Shown here one piece after another: positions 44,217 to 56,405 of a stretch of DNA of 64,000 bases. This DNA comes from Endomychus coccineus (taxonomy: Eukaryota > Arthropoda > Insecta > Coleoptera > Endomychidae). Location: assembly GCA_958510875.1 (NCBI GenBank), contig OY294067.1, positions 275,634,742 through 275,698,741 of the forward strand, given 5' to 3'. Under the pieces are notes generated by a model. The model had not been told where the DNA came from and did not search any database. It saw nothing but the letters and a program-made list of their open reading frames with translations. Position 1 is the first letter of the stretch. The number at the start of each line of letters is the position of its first letter. Made by a program: the position numbers and the translations under genes.

Positions 44217-44830
44217 TTATTTGAGCAAAATGCTTAGCGCATTTCTAACTCCTTTTGAGCCAGTTTTAAGGGCTCTCACTGCGTCATGACGAAATGACCA
44301 TTTTGTACTGGACAGTTTTTTTTTGATTGTGCAATGTCTTTGGTCTCTGGTGTGTTGTGATGGACCCAAGTTTCGTCCACGGTTATGAAACGGCGCCAAA
44401 AGTCCGTTTTATCGCACTTGAACATCCCAAACACTCGTTTGAAGTTGTCACACACACGGTCGCGCTTGTTGTCAACAGGGAGCAAATGCGGCACCCATCT
44501 GGCAGATAGCTTTCTCTTATTCTAAAACTTATTGAAAATGTTCCGTACATGTTCGGTTGAGATGTCCATTCAACATCATAACATCGGTTTTATCGACGAT
44601 TTCTGGCGTTGTAACTTTAATTGGACAACCTGAACGTTCGGCGTCCTTTTTGGTCCTACTTCCACCACGAAAATCAGTAAACCACTTGTGAATCGTTCCA
44701 ATCGATGGTAAGGAGTCCCCATAATGTGTAACAGGCGATGGTTTGGTTTGAGTGATCTTTTTCCACGCAAGAAATAATGTTTAATCATGACTCGAAATTA
44801 ACTTTTTTCCATATTTACCTAAATCTTCAA
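44217..44830 (-). pseudogene. Mariner transposase N-terminal half
   Basis: On minus, 44576-44788 gives decayed HTH text with GDSLPSIGTIHKWFTDFRG in a second frame (Mos1/cecropia-like 'WF..F..G'). 44276-44494 then gives RWVPHLLPVDNKRDR and the first catalytic block FITVDETWVHHNTPETKD. The rest of the DDE domain is missing, and after about 44230 the sequence passes into the hAT relic. At least three frame changes. Probably a mariner of the DD34D type. Confidence 0.85.
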
Positions 44831-44834
44831 GACT

Positions 44835-46555
44835 GCTTGCTTTTGATGGGTGTCAACTGTCAAAACAGAACTGAATGACATCTCAGCTTGAAAATTTTAT
44901 TGCGTTCTAGTAAGAGATGGTACATCACAAATGTCATAGGGGATTTTCGATTGTGGTGCCATCTGTTTTATATTTCAGAGACTTTTCACCGTACCCTCGC
45001 ACGTATGATATATAGTTATATCTAGGAAAATTACGTTATGGTTCAATAAAACACTATTCAAAAACTGAAGATGGATGTTAAAAAGACTATTCGAAACGGG
45101 GCTACCGAATCTAATAACAATATAGTTCCTATTTTCACCACTCCGAAGAGGTTTGCAAATTTCCTATTCATACGACCAATAGTAACGTCGCAATCGTTTC
45201 TACAGTAGGTTACGCATGCACACCCACACGTACAATAAAAATTGGTCAAATCAAAATAATTCGACGTTCGAAGGCAAGGTATTTCTAGATCGATCAGTAC
45301 CAACACGTCCAAAAGTTCCGGACGTCTGTTTCACTCTCTCGGGCTCATCAGCAGAACGAGTAAATCGTAATGTATGTTGTGTGATAAGAGGATCATCATG
45401 ATTATAATCAATCACAGAGGACCTTCATGTAGTAGCTACTCCTACAATTGATTCTTGAAGTATAACATTCCACCTCATTTAAGCTTGCAATTGGAGAATA
45501 AAATACGATCCGCTCGTTTTCGCTAATTGTGTATTTCTTGTTGGCGTCAATCGTGAGTTGTTGACGAGCATCGTGATTAAAAAGCACATCAGCTGGATGT
45601 TGAACGCTAGTGAAAAACGAGTTAACCGTGTATAGAACGTTGGCAATAAATTGAAATGTGAAAGAAGCGATTTAACTGGGTAGTGCAGCGAGCTGACGAG
45701 GAGATTTTTAATTTAGCCTTGTTGTCACTGGTGCCCGTCTTTAAATCATCGGAAATGCTGAGTTGGTGGTGCGGTTGGGACCCCGGCACAGTTCTCTCTC
45801 CGACTGGATTAACATCACAGAAAGAATATATGGGGATAATTCCAACTCCAGTTTAAAAGAAGATAAATGTTGCGTTTTATCTAGGTGAATTTATGAGAAA
45901 AAGCGGCATAATTGTGAACTGTTTATACGCTTCGCTGACGTTCGCACAGTGGCGGTGCCACAATGTATGGCAAGCAAAAATCTGTGAAAGATAGTTAAGT
46001 ATTCTCACCGATCGCGTCATCCAATCTACCAATTACATCGCATTAACAGCAATCTATAGAATTTATGGAATCTTTGAATACGACATGAGAAAGCTCATAT
46101 GAAATTTCTAACATTATGAACAGTCAATTCCAACTAATACATTCTTGAAAAAAATAGAGAAAATCCAAATAATTTTCTTCGCCCCATAACGCAACCTCAA
46201 ACAAAGACAGCTGGCTCTTACGTCACAATCCGGTATCGGTCAGAGTGATGGGTGTGACATCATCAATCACTAATGGTACCTGAAACAAATCAACATATAT
46301 GAGTAATTGTATGATATATTATGAACATTCAAATAGCTAATAATGAGGGAATTATCCAATAAACGATATTCATTTATGATTGAATATGAAATATCTTAAG
46401 ATCACCACCATCATCTGGTGAATAATGATTCAATAACCTCTGTTCTATGACAAACAGCATACCCTCGTTGGCGCGATAACCCATTTCTGAAGGCCAGAAC
46501 ATAATATGTTGAAGCCAGAAATATGTGCTTGGAGCCAAAATAAGATCAAAGCTTA
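44835..46555. other. No recognised gene
   Basis: An 84-codon minus ORF (45058-45312) is rich in Cys (CTCGCACVTYC) but unassigned. A GC-richer part at 45690-45830 has no ORF. 'GGGCTCATCAGCAGAACGAG' near 45340 recalls 'GGCTCATCAGTTGAGCGAG' near 17040, so the two places may share an unknown repeat. Confidence 0.4.
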
Positions 46556-46559
46556 TCGA

Positions 46560-48605
46560 ATGCCCGAGTGGTTCCTGTTCGTTTTGGACTTTCGCCAAAG
46601 CAATTGGTGGAAATGTCACTTCTAGTTCATTCCCTTTCCTACGCAAAGATGGTGGCCCACTGGCTACTACATCATAAGAAAAGGCCAATCTTTTTGCTGG
46701 AATGTTTGGAGAAAATTCCACCATGGTTTCGCAAGAGAGACACCCTCCTAATATTGCGGACATCGATACCCATAAGCCTGAAATTGTGATTCGTCGGCGC
46801 ATTCTGCTCGATCTCAAGACCAAAAAGTCCATGGGACCAGAGGGAATTCCACCTGTTGTTCTCAAGAAATATGCGCCTGAATTAACATCAGATTTCTGCA
46901 GGTTGTGCTTTGTTCATACAAACTTGGTGTGTTTCCTTCCAGCTGGAAGACAGCTATAGTCCAACCAATTCCAAAAAAGGAAAGAAGACCTTCCCAATTA
47001 ATTATAGACCGTTTGCACTATCATCTACGATCTCTAAAGTGACGCTGAAAGCAATAAATATCGAGCTTATCCAATACCTTGAGAGCTCCAAAATCGTGAT
47101 GACCGGCGATATAGCTTTTATCACCAGAGATCAACATAAGACCTGCTTGCCTACTTAACACATGTAAGGCAGGTATCTATTAAAAAAAATGTGGTAACTC
47201 TAGCTGTAGCATCAGATATTTCCAAAGGATCTGACCCAGTCTTGCTCTAAATCCTTCTTTGGAAACTTTCGTCATATAGTTTTCCGCCTAAGCTTTGTCG
47301 CTTACTATCGAGTTTTCTCTCAGATAGATCACTCCATGTGGTTCTTGACGGAGTATCTTCCGATACAATGACTATCAACGCTGGTGTTGCACAGGGATCT
47401 GTCTTGGCACAAACTTTGCTTCTGCTCCATCTAAACGATCTGCTGGATGCTGGATGTGCCTCCTATCCCGTCCATAGCGTTGCATCGACTGTAGTGGGAC
47501 AGGTTAGTTTTACCCTACTAATGACTCGTCGTTGCGGTAGTCGTCCTGCTCAGTTCGAGAGGAACCGCAGGTTCGGACATTGGTTCACGCACTCGCTCGA
47601 GCGGGCGGTGATGCGAAGCTACCATCCCTGAGATTATGCCTGAACGTCTCTAAGACCGTATCCTCTCTAGTCAAAGGTTTGGCGACGATACTTCTAGGAG
47701 TTTCGGGAGGCCAAAGGCTCAAAACAATGTGACTTTATTAGGCGGTCAACGTTCGTCTCGGCCGTCGTACGAGCCACGATTACCAGCGGTTGTTGGCAGA
47801 ATCGATCCTGTCTTGTCCGATCAGGTCTCTAGGCGGTCGATTATGGGTTAAACTCGTTTCGATGTCGAAAATCGGAATTGTCTGTAGCTTTCTTATCTGG
47901 AGCCCCTATACCATCCAATGAAGTCAGAACAGCAAGACAGATTCGCGCAATTAATGGAGATAATGGTTTTGAAATGGGGATCTAATAATCTAGTACAGTT
48001 TAATGCAACCAAAACTCAAGCTCGCCTCCTCTCCAGGAAGGCTGATCCCATAATCCCTAATATGATGATGTCAGGTACAACTATTCCTATGAAGTCTTCC
48101 ATATTCATGCTACGTGTCACCACCAATGGCTCACTCTTATGGGATGATCATGTGAGGTTCATTGCTAAACCACTTCAGAAAAAAACTTGGTGTTCTATTC
48201 CGTGCCAAGAGCTACTTTACATCCCAGCAGGTCCTCATAATTTACCAAGCACAGATTCAACCTGTCCTCGAGCACTGTACAAGTTTGAAGTTCGGCTCCC
48301 AAACATACGCTGAAGCTCTTGGATTATCCAGAAGAGAGCTATTCGTCAAATTGATGATGTCACACTTACGAGTTCATTGACCTCTCAAAACAAGGTGGAA
48401 GATCTCTCCCTCCTCTATAGATATTTCCATGGTCGGTGTTCATCAGAAATCTCGTCTGTTGTTACACCACGGAAGATTCTAGATAGGTGGACTACCAGAC
48501 TCCATTTTACTATCAAGTTCTAGTTCAAGCCTCAATCCTGCCTGTGTTAACTTATTAAATTAAGTATTGATATTAGTTTCGATTATTATTATTATTATCT
48601 GTTAT
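46560..48605 (+). mobile_element. Longest Jockey/CR1-like copy, with ATT-tail and 28S insert
   Basis: On plus: the pre-RT part (SLPSLRKDGGPLATT, FGENSTMVSQERHPPNIAD, 46625-46790), the fingers block KKSMGPEGIPPVVLKKYAPE (46820-46880), a frame change, the NYRPFALSSTISKV palm entry (47000-47035), motif B GVAQGSVLAQTLLLLHLNDL (47385-47450), then foreign DNA, then the thumb from 47900 (LMEIMVLKWGSNNL, KTQARLLSRKADP), C-terminal blocks and a 3' end with ATT repeats at 48577-48600. The catalytic ADD segment is replaced by rRNA sequence. Confidence 0.9.
47486..47887 (+). rRNA. 28S rRNA 3'-region fragment (pseudogene) inside a retrotransposon
   Basis: From GACAGGTTAGTTTTACCC on, this is the near-3' part of arthropod 28S rRNA in the sense orientation: the CCTACTAATGACTCGTCGTT block, the sarcin/ricin loop, the 'GGTTCGGACATT' and GAAGCTACCATCC blocks, AATGTGACTTTA, and GATCAGGTCTCTAGGCGG near the right end. 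The sarcin/ricin loop reads AGTTCGAGAGGAACC where the universal sequence has AGTACGAGAGGA. Single-base indels also occur (GACATTGG for GACATTTGG, GGGTTAAAC for GGGTTTAAAC). It is therefore not functional rDNA. About 20 bp of retrotransposon (the ADD-coding part) are missing at the junction. Confidence 0.92.
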
Positions 48606-48614
48606 ATATAAAAT

Positions 48615-49735
48615 TGTCGGAAAATAGGCCACACTAACATATGCTTATCATTTTCGTCTTTACGTACGTTTCGGTCTCACAACCATCATCAGAAGACGCA
48701 TCAATATATAAAACGTGATTTCTTAAAACTTATTGTATCATCACAAGGCGTCCATATAGCACTGGTTTCAATTAAAAATGCTCACGTCACCAAAACGAAC
48801 AGAGATACGAGCAATCGAAATTATAACACATTAATGTTTTAAGTATATGAATTAAGAGTTTGCTGCTTAGCAATATTCTTATAAAATTTAAATTCATATC
48901 GAATCGCAGTATGTAATACGACTGAAGGACTGCACTAAAAATATAACACTTGAGTATTCACTTCCGAAACAGATGTTGAAGATTTATGAGGTAATAGAAA
49001 AAGGTTGTCAGACCTTATTAGAAATATTGTTATTCGAGCATTCTACCTAAAATATACTTTTAACATTATAAAGACGAATGTAGAAATTTGCAAGATTTTA
49101 ATCAATTAAATTAGTATAAATCTGACTTAATGATTATTGAATATCCGTTCTATAATTTACATACTTGAAGTCACGTTTCATGTGAATCATCTCCAGAATA
49201 GATCTTTTATAACAATTATTTTCCTCACTTGAAATATCAACATTTTTGTAAACGAATTGATGGTTACAATCAAAGCAGTGTTCAGCAAGGGCGGTGGAAT
49301 TTTCTGAGTTTTCGTTTCAATACTATACTTATGGCCATACACTCTTTTTTGTAAATATTGCATAGAGATTTCTGTATGAGTCCCATCGCAATCTAAACGA
49401 TTTAATTTGTATACTGTGTGGGTTTGTTCATCCTTAGGTATTGAAGGTTTTAGATTTGAAAAATTTCCCAACACAGTTAGTAGGCTTATGAGCAACATTT
49501 ATATCATACTTTTCCAAACATTTCTCAATGTTCTCCGAAGTCTGCGGAATGTATGGTAATGTTATAAAATTATCTGTATAAATGGTTCTAAAGAAAACAA
49601 GTGCTTCACAGTATACTGGTAGTTAAGACATATTTCACGATCTAATTCGAAACGGCAGGTTGATCAGTTGCTATGGTTTAAGCAAAGGTTTCTCACCCTG
49701 TCTTCTCCTCTGAAGCTACAATCTATTCACGTAAC
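48615..49735 (-). mobile_element. PLE family 3, GIY-YIG fragment
   Basis: Minus ORF 49187-49498 contains PKDEQTHTVYKLNRLDCDGT, then a MQYLQKRVYGHKYSIETKT block and, in decayed form, the AEHCFDCNH-like text: a GIY-YIG domain of Penelope type with VYKLN and HKYS. The tail at 48660-48700 on minus reads CTGATGATGGTTGTGAGACC followed by GAAACGTAC, again a hammerhead-like core with a GGTT/GACC stem. Different from families 1 and 2 in sequence. Confidence 0.8.
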
Positions 49736-50150
49736 GATAACATGAGCAAGATTTATATCATACTTTTTTAAGCATTTCTTAATTTTCTCTGAAGTCTCCG
49801 GAATGTATGGTAATGTTATAAAATTATCTGTATTACCGTTTATGTCATTTATATATGACGTTCCATTATACCTTTTGTTTATTCTTTCTCCAATGATCTG
49901 ATTGAAAAATGTTTTTGGGTAGCGATTCGTGATTTCCGGTGTATTACGAACCATTTTTAAATTTTTGAGAAGGTCCTTTGCATAACTGTTGGGGCAGCGG
50001 AATTGAAGTGAAGATAACGTTGAGACCAAACTTCTTTAGTAAACCACGAAGTTTTTATTTTTTCATTTGGATCAAGCCTGATGTTCATATCTAGGGAATT
50101 TATGTTTTTTGTTTACTTCTATTTCACAAGTGAATTGAAGAAAAGAAACA
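49736..50150 (-). mobile_element. PLE family 3, second copy, RT extension fragment
   Basis: Minus ORF 49727-50029 reads KNLKMVRNTPEITNRYPKTF and FITLPYIPETSEKIKKCLKK, the region between RT and GIY-YIG in PLEs. The segment 49736-49835 repeats 49490-49585 of the preceding copy at high similarity, so the two are head-to-tail copies with about 150 bp between them. Confidence 0.8.
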
Positions 50151-51190
50151 TCATTAATTATTATTCTCGATATAGTTAATCTAATTTTCAATATGGGAGT
50201 GTACTGCACAAATGCACCTACAATAAAACAGCCACTGCTTACTTCATCGGTCGTTTCCCGTTTCTCACGACATTTATCACCAATTTGAGACTGTATAATG
50301 AAATTAGCACATCGATGCAGTTGTGTATCTAGAGTTTACTTCAAATCCAACCACTTCTCGCAAACGCCGCTGCTGAGTATAACGCTTTTCTAGTTGGGTC
50401 GAGGATGTAACAAAGTTTCGTCATTAAGGCCGCATTTCTATAAGACCCATATTTTACTAATTTCATGGTTATATTAGCCTAGATAATAATGGATTTTCTT
50501 CTCTGCCTCTACATCTCCCAAATCTGCGTAAACTTGTTATTCTTTTCGAAGCGGAAAGAGACCCCGATTTTATCTATGCCGTCGGGTAAAGGACGCAACA
50601 AAGTTTTTCGGAGGGCATTAAGATAAAATCATCGTGCCACTGCGAATTTTATCGGGGCGCGGTCAAGTATCCGTCGGGATTAAAAATTACCCCTATTTTG
50701 CCATCTTTCCTTCCTAATGGGTTCAAAACTGCTGCGAGCGCAGCGTCGTATTATTAATTTATTGGGCAACTTTCTTAATACATTAATGAAATGGTAGGAG
50801 GCGTATCTTAAAAATTACTGGAAAAGAAATCTTATGATGTGCAACACGTTTTACAGCAAGTGGGTTGCTTCTACCTCTGAAAAGTATGATTAATAAGTTT
50901 ATATAATGCTTTCAGCTACTCGGTTACAGGAACTTGTTACTTCTTTACTTATTTAAACAGTGCATATTAGCAGAATATTCAACAAACATAGTGTTTATCA
51001 GTCTGATTATTGACATCTGATGAAACAATTTATTGGTTCGTGAATCAATAGGACTAAAGAGAAATTTCAATTCTTCTTTCATGATTTTTCATCAACATAA
51101 ACGAGTAGCACAAGATGTAACCAAAGGGAAGGGATGCCGTTACATCACAAAATGATCCAAGAGCTAAGAAGATAACTGAAAAACTACTCC
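50151..51190. other. No recognised gene; structured GC-rich block
   Basis: 50520-50760 is GC-richer, with ACCCCGATTTTATC answered by GAATTTTATCGGGG in inverted form, so it could fold. No ORF. Remaining parts AT-rich. Confidence 0.4.
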
Positions 51191-51192
51191 TT

Positions 51193-51860
51193 ATGAGTAG
51201 GAATCAGGTCCTAACAATAACAGGTCTCCTCCTCCTGTGCCTTTCTCGATATCACAGCGGCTATAGCAGTTCCTCCAACCCTGGGGACTTAAGAAAGTTC
51301 AATATGTCGGTTTGCTTTGAGTTGGGTGTCTCCCTCTTCCACTTTGTATGGCCGAAGGTCTCGTACCCTTGGGTTTTACAAGTTAGTGCATTCTGCGAGG
51401 ATGTGAATGGAGGTTTCGTTTTTCTCCTCGCAGAACCTGCACTCTTCTTCTTCTATCAATCCGAGCCTATTAAGATGTCTTTCCGACAGTGCCCTGTTAG
51501 AATTCCCCTGTTAGTGTTCTGAGTTTATTTTTAGTTAGGTTGATGCAGTCAGTTGTAGCTTTAGTTGTAGTTTTCGAGAAGTATCTTTGCTTGCCTCAGT
51601 TCTTGCAGATCCATCCAGTGGTGGGATCTTCTGTTGTCTACTTCTTTTTTAAGTTCTTCCAGTGTAGTACTGGAGCTTATCCCGTAGAAGGGTTCAAGTT
51701 CGATAAATGGTGTTTCGGTCTCTTTTTTGCTAGATCATCTGTTTTTCGTTACCCTATAGTCAAAAATGTGAAAGACATCTAAAATTTTATCGACCTCACG
51801 AAGATGCAAAATTTTTTTTGCATCGTATTCAGAATGGCTTACACATCGTTAATAAAAAAA
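51193..51860 (-). mobile_element. Non-LTR element, RNase H and C-terminal fragment
   Basis: Minus translation keeps the order of the end of an EN-RT-RNase H polyprotein: ADDLAKKETETPFIELEPF near 51700-51740, HHWMDLQELRQAK, a LTGHCRKDIL block near 51490, a decayed C-x2-C finger (CxxC replaced around SAGSARRK), then KPPFTSSQNALTC near 51400, and LPKSPGLEE near 51280. Stops interrupt it. It may be the 3' part of the same GC-rich family as at 1-2110, but no overlap exists here to prove it. Confidence 0.75.
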
Positions 51861-52129
51861 AGTGAGCTCATCATTATTATTAATGAGCAATGAAAAACCA
51901 TTTTCAATTAACAAATGGAATGTCTTTTATATTAAATCGAATATCTCGGTCTCTTATAATCCAAAGTTTTTGAAATTTGATATAAAGGGTTTTTTTGGTC
52001 CTCTGAACACGAATCTGAAGTAAAAAAATGAAAAATTTGTCCTGTTCGCTGTAAAACCCGGAAAATTTCACCAAATCTAAGCAGCAAACAAAATTTTTTT
52101 TGGGACTTGAGTGGTATAGAAATAATAAG
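51861..52129. other. AT-rich, nothing recognised
   Basis: 'GGGTTTTTTTGGTCC' and similar runs only; a 73-codon minus ORF (51932-52153) is unassigned. Confidence 0.4.
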
Positions 52130-53230
52130 ATGCCGTGATGTGTCTTGGTACAATTTTCACTAAAAGAAGGAATATTTTGGAAAATTGCGTCGTTTTCCCT
52201 TTATTCCTATCTTGGCCCTCGTCCAACGTGTCTAATTATATGTTATCGTAATTGCTGAGTATTATTTCATGACCATAACTACGAAAAAAGAAAATTCACC
52301 ATTTCTACGCGACAAACCTTAATTATTTTGTTTTCCGAAAAATTTAAGTCAATTTTAGTGGAATAATGAGGTACCGTAATGATTCTCGGTACAAATTTCA
52401 CTGATAGAGGAAACATTTTGGAAAATTGGTGGAAAATTGCGTTGTTTTCGCTCATATTCCTGTTACTGTCTTCGTCGAACGTGTCAAATTATAGTTTTTT
52501 GAAGTCGCTGTGTATTACTTTATGGTTATAAAATCAAAAGCAACTATAGTTCTCCGGAAAACTCCGGTATAGAAAATTTTATTAAACTTAAATATCTTTT
52601 TTTTTCCAGAAAATTGTAGTGAAAAATCTATATCATAATGATGATATTACTCGGTTATATATAAAATAGTCTCTTCTTTCATGTTCTCAGAATCAACTTT
52701 TTTTGAGAACAAATTTTGAACTTCGAATATACCACAAGCCCGAGAGCTGTTCGTTTTGTTGTGAATTAGGTTGTTAAGTTATTCAGCTGACAATTTTTTT
52801 TCGGATGCACATATACGTTAATTTATTTTACATAATTTTATTTTTGGTTACTAAGTTTTAATACAAATCGATATTTCATAGAGTCCACGTGTGTTCCACA
52901 CTCAAAATCAGCTGGTGTGTTCTGTGTACAGGTTAACATGTTCACGTCATAGAGAGCTTGGGTATAGGATCTCTATGGTACACGTACGCCGCATCATCAT
53001 TGATGCTTCAAATAGCATAGTAAGAGATACTTGTCTAAGATTTTCTAGAAAACTATAGTTGCTTTTGATTTTATAACCAAAAAATGATAGTCAGCGACCA
53101 CGAAAACATATAATTGGATACGTTGAACGAGGGGCGAGACAATAATATGAAGAAAAACGTAGCAATTTTCCACCAATTTCCCAAAATTTCCCTTCTTTCA
53201 TTGAAATCCGTACCGATGTAGTGAGAGAGT
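52130..53230. repeat. Direct plus inverted repeat block (foldback-like)
   Basis: A unit with TTGGTACAATTTTCACT, GAAAATTGCGTCGTTTTC and CCTCGTCCAACGTGTC starts at about 52140 and repeats at about 52381 in diverged form. A third copy is inverted at 53040-53230 (GTTGAACGAGGGGCGAG, ATTTCCCAAAATTTC). The spacer (52570-53035) includes TATAGGATCTCTATGG. No ORF. It resembles foldback or satellite-derived mobile DNA. Confidence 0.75.
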
Positions 53231-54249
53231 ACAATAGTTATTTGGATATTATAATGCTATAATTGTTGCAGTTTGGGGGGGGCCCCCGGTCTGCGTTCAT
53301 TCGAAGTGATTCATCAAAAGTCTGTTTATTTATAGACTATTAATCAACAACGTACAATAGGGACAACCAAATGCCACGAATTTATGAGCTTACGAGATCA
53401 ATAAGTAATTCAAGAAATTGTGTTGCATTATCTTATTTATAGCTCAATGGTGTATTATCTTCCCAGGCTAACTGTCATTAGTTGTTTATTTATTAAAGTC
53501 AATAGTTAACACAAAAGTAATCGTAATCATGAAATTGATGTTCAAATCAATTAATCAAAACTCATACCGAAGAGATATACGAATACGACTAGAATACGAG
53601 TTTAAGCGAACTGCAATGTCTAAACACAAGTGAAGCTAAAATCCAGATATTCCTCCGAAGCGTTTCCCTCGGAGCGTTTAGTATGTTAATATGATTTGCA
53701 TGTAACTCCACATTAATCAAGGTGCCGTCCTTATCTGTTCCCATTAAGCTGATGTTCTGTTGTTTCCCGATCATCATTAATCAGAAATTCTGTAATCATC
53801 AACTTTACCGACGTATATCGCAGACGACATTTTGATTATTTGTACGGTTTAGATAAATGTCTACTTCAAACTAAAATATATTTAGGGTAACTAGATAGAT
53901 ATGTAGTAATTTGTAACTTTTATACTATCACGAAACCTTATTCAAAATTTAATTTATTATCCCCTACATGATGGTGCTGAGTAATTTATTACAGCTCACC
54001 AGTAAACAATTTTATCTGTTTGTGTATTTGCTTTCTATGTTAGCAATTTAATCACCGGTTTACGAGCGAGATATTACTACATTTCATATTGTCTAAATTT
54101 ATAGTTCTTCCACAACAAATTATAATTACGGCATTCTGTCAAGCTATGTATTTCACTTTAGTTATATGGAGATGATCCATGTGATCTAGCTTTCAATACC
54201 CTTCTAATAGCAGGTTACCATAAGCTTTATGATAACCAGTTAACTGGAA
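53231..54249. other. No recognised gene
   Basis: GGGGGGGGCCCCC near 53275 is a homopolymer junction. Otherwise AT-rich with no feature. Confidence 0.5.
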
Positions 54250-56405
54250 TAGGAGAGCAAAAAATGACGTTCTTATCTGTTCAACGACGTTTCGACCATA
54301 TGTTTTCTGGTCTTCTTCAGACTAAAAATATTGTATGCACATAATAATTGCCACTACACTAAATTAGAGAATTATTGATGATATCATGTAATAACAATAT
54401 CCACAAGCTTATAATTCGGACGTTTGAGAAGACAACTGTTAGTCTGGTCAAATTAGACGTAAAAAATGTGAAATCTCGGAATTTAAATCAAACAGACCAA
54501 TCAGTTTTATTTTTTTGCAAATCGTCCTGGACGCATACTGGACGATATTGAACTTTAAGATTTGATTGCTCGGCCATTTTTCAATAGTTAAACTGGAAAT
54601 TGGCCAATTTTCATGGCCAATTCATTTGAAAATCATTTTAAAACTTGCAAATTTGGTAAGTATTGCCAAAATTGGCCGAAAAACCCCACCCGAAGGTTTT
54701 CGAGGTTGCTGATCACGATTCTGAAGTTAGATTTACCATTTTCGACCACATTAGCCAGCAATTGGCCAATTTTATGTCAGAAAAATGGTCAAAATAGATA
54801 ATTTCACATTTATTGTAGAAAATGGCCGGAAAACTCCACTCGAGGCTTTTCGATATCGCTGATCACGATTCTGGAGTTGGATTGACCATTTTCGACCACA
54901 TTAGCTAGAAATTGGCCAATTTTAAGTCAGAAAAATGGCCATATTATATAATTTCGCAATTTTTTTGAAAATGGCTGGTAAATTTCACTGGGGGTATTCG
55001 AGGTCGCTGTTCACTATTATACAGTAGCATTTTTCATATCACTCGGAAATTGGGAAAAGTTCATGACCAGAGTATGTGAGAAATCGCAGATCTAAATAAG
55101 CATTCACAAAATTAAAATGAGCGCGCTATTATTTGGGCCCCATTATATACCATAGAGATGAAGGGATCCTCAATCTATGTGTTATATACAAATAAAAAAA
55201 AATAATTATGTGAAGGTAAAAAATTGTGCAAAAAAGGTAATATAAAAAATTTAGATTGAAATTTATTTATAAAATTATGTTATTCTTTAACTACCAATTT
55301 TTCAATGTATTGCTGAATATTTTCGAACTCATTACAAAACGTATTCAAAAATTGTTCTCAGTGACTTCGGAAACCCGTGAAATGAATTTTCCATCCATTT
55401 TCATCAATATGAAAAACTCGCCAATTTGACCATTCTTCTGACATAATGTTGGCCAATTTCTAGCTACTGTGGTCGAAAATGGTAAATCTAATTTCAGAAT
55501 CGTGATCAGCCACCTCGAAACCCCCTAAGTGAAGTTTTCCAGCCAATTTTGGCAATACTTACACCAAATTTGCAAATTTTGAAATGTTTTTTATGAATTG
55601 AACATGCAAATTGGCCAAGTTCCAGTTCAATATCGCTCAGTATGCGTCCAGTAATGATTTGCAAAAAAAAAATTGATTGGTCTGTTCGGCTTCAATTCGG
55701 AACTTTGTTGCCAAATTGACTCGACTATGAAATAACTTAAACAATTCGGAAATTACATATATAGCAAATAAAAACATGAAAACATAAGCTAGAAAATACT
55801 TGATGAAATTAATTAAGAATTACAGCATCAAGTAGACCTCTCGTCACTATCAGAGTGGTTACACAATCCGATTAAGGTGTTGGTTTGTTTTAGTATAATA
55901 AAAAACAGAATTCTTGTTTTCCTAAGTATACAATTACGATGGTCAATAGAACAGCATGATTTTAATATGTTAAGGGCTGTGCTATACAGTTTGGTTCTTT
56001 GCCTTATCCAATAAATTACTATAAATCTTACTGAAGTTAGTAACGTCCACTCTGGTAGTGGCGATAGGTCTATAGAGTTTGACTTGATGGTGCACTGATT
56101 CTCAGTTAATTTCATCAAGTATTTCCAGCCTAATGTTTTTATGTTTTTATTTGCCATATACGTAATTTCAACATTCTAGCAATGATGTTATATTTGGATG
56201 GTATGTGACTTCAGATTATTTCAGCTATTTCAGTTTCTCAAACGTTAAAATTGTAAACTTGGGAATATTGTTATCACGTGATATGAATAATACTCTAATT
56301 TAGTGTTTTATGTGTATACCATATTTTTAGTCTGAAGAAGACCGAAAAATATAGGGTTGAAACGTCGCTAAGCAGATAACAACGTCTTTTTTTTGCTGTT
56401 CTATC
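54250..56405. mobile_element. Nested palindromic element with internal 148-bp repeats
   Basis: Outer arms of about 95 bp (54250-54345, with ACGACGTTTCGACC and GGTCTTCTTCAGACTAAAAA) return inverted at 56315-56405. Inner arms of about 250-300 bp (54486-54790 and 55430-55705) are inverted to one another. Within the left part a unit with GCTGATCACGATTCTG recurs at 54708, 54858 and 55006 (period about 150 and 148 bp). The right part (55828-56157) carries an unassigned 109-codon minus ORF. Structure suggests a large foldback element; no protein clue to a superfamily. Confidence 0.75.

Noticed and set aside
46374..46865. 163-codon minus-strand ORF
   Set aside because: It overlaps, in antisense, the conserved fingers region of the Jockey/CR1-like RT on plus; it is a shadow.
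47486..47887. Genuine rDNA unit or site-specific R1/R2 target
   Set aside because: Only part of 28S is present, with a mutated sarcin/ricin loop and indels, and both flanks belong to a Jockey/CR1-like element; the R1/R2 site is not included.
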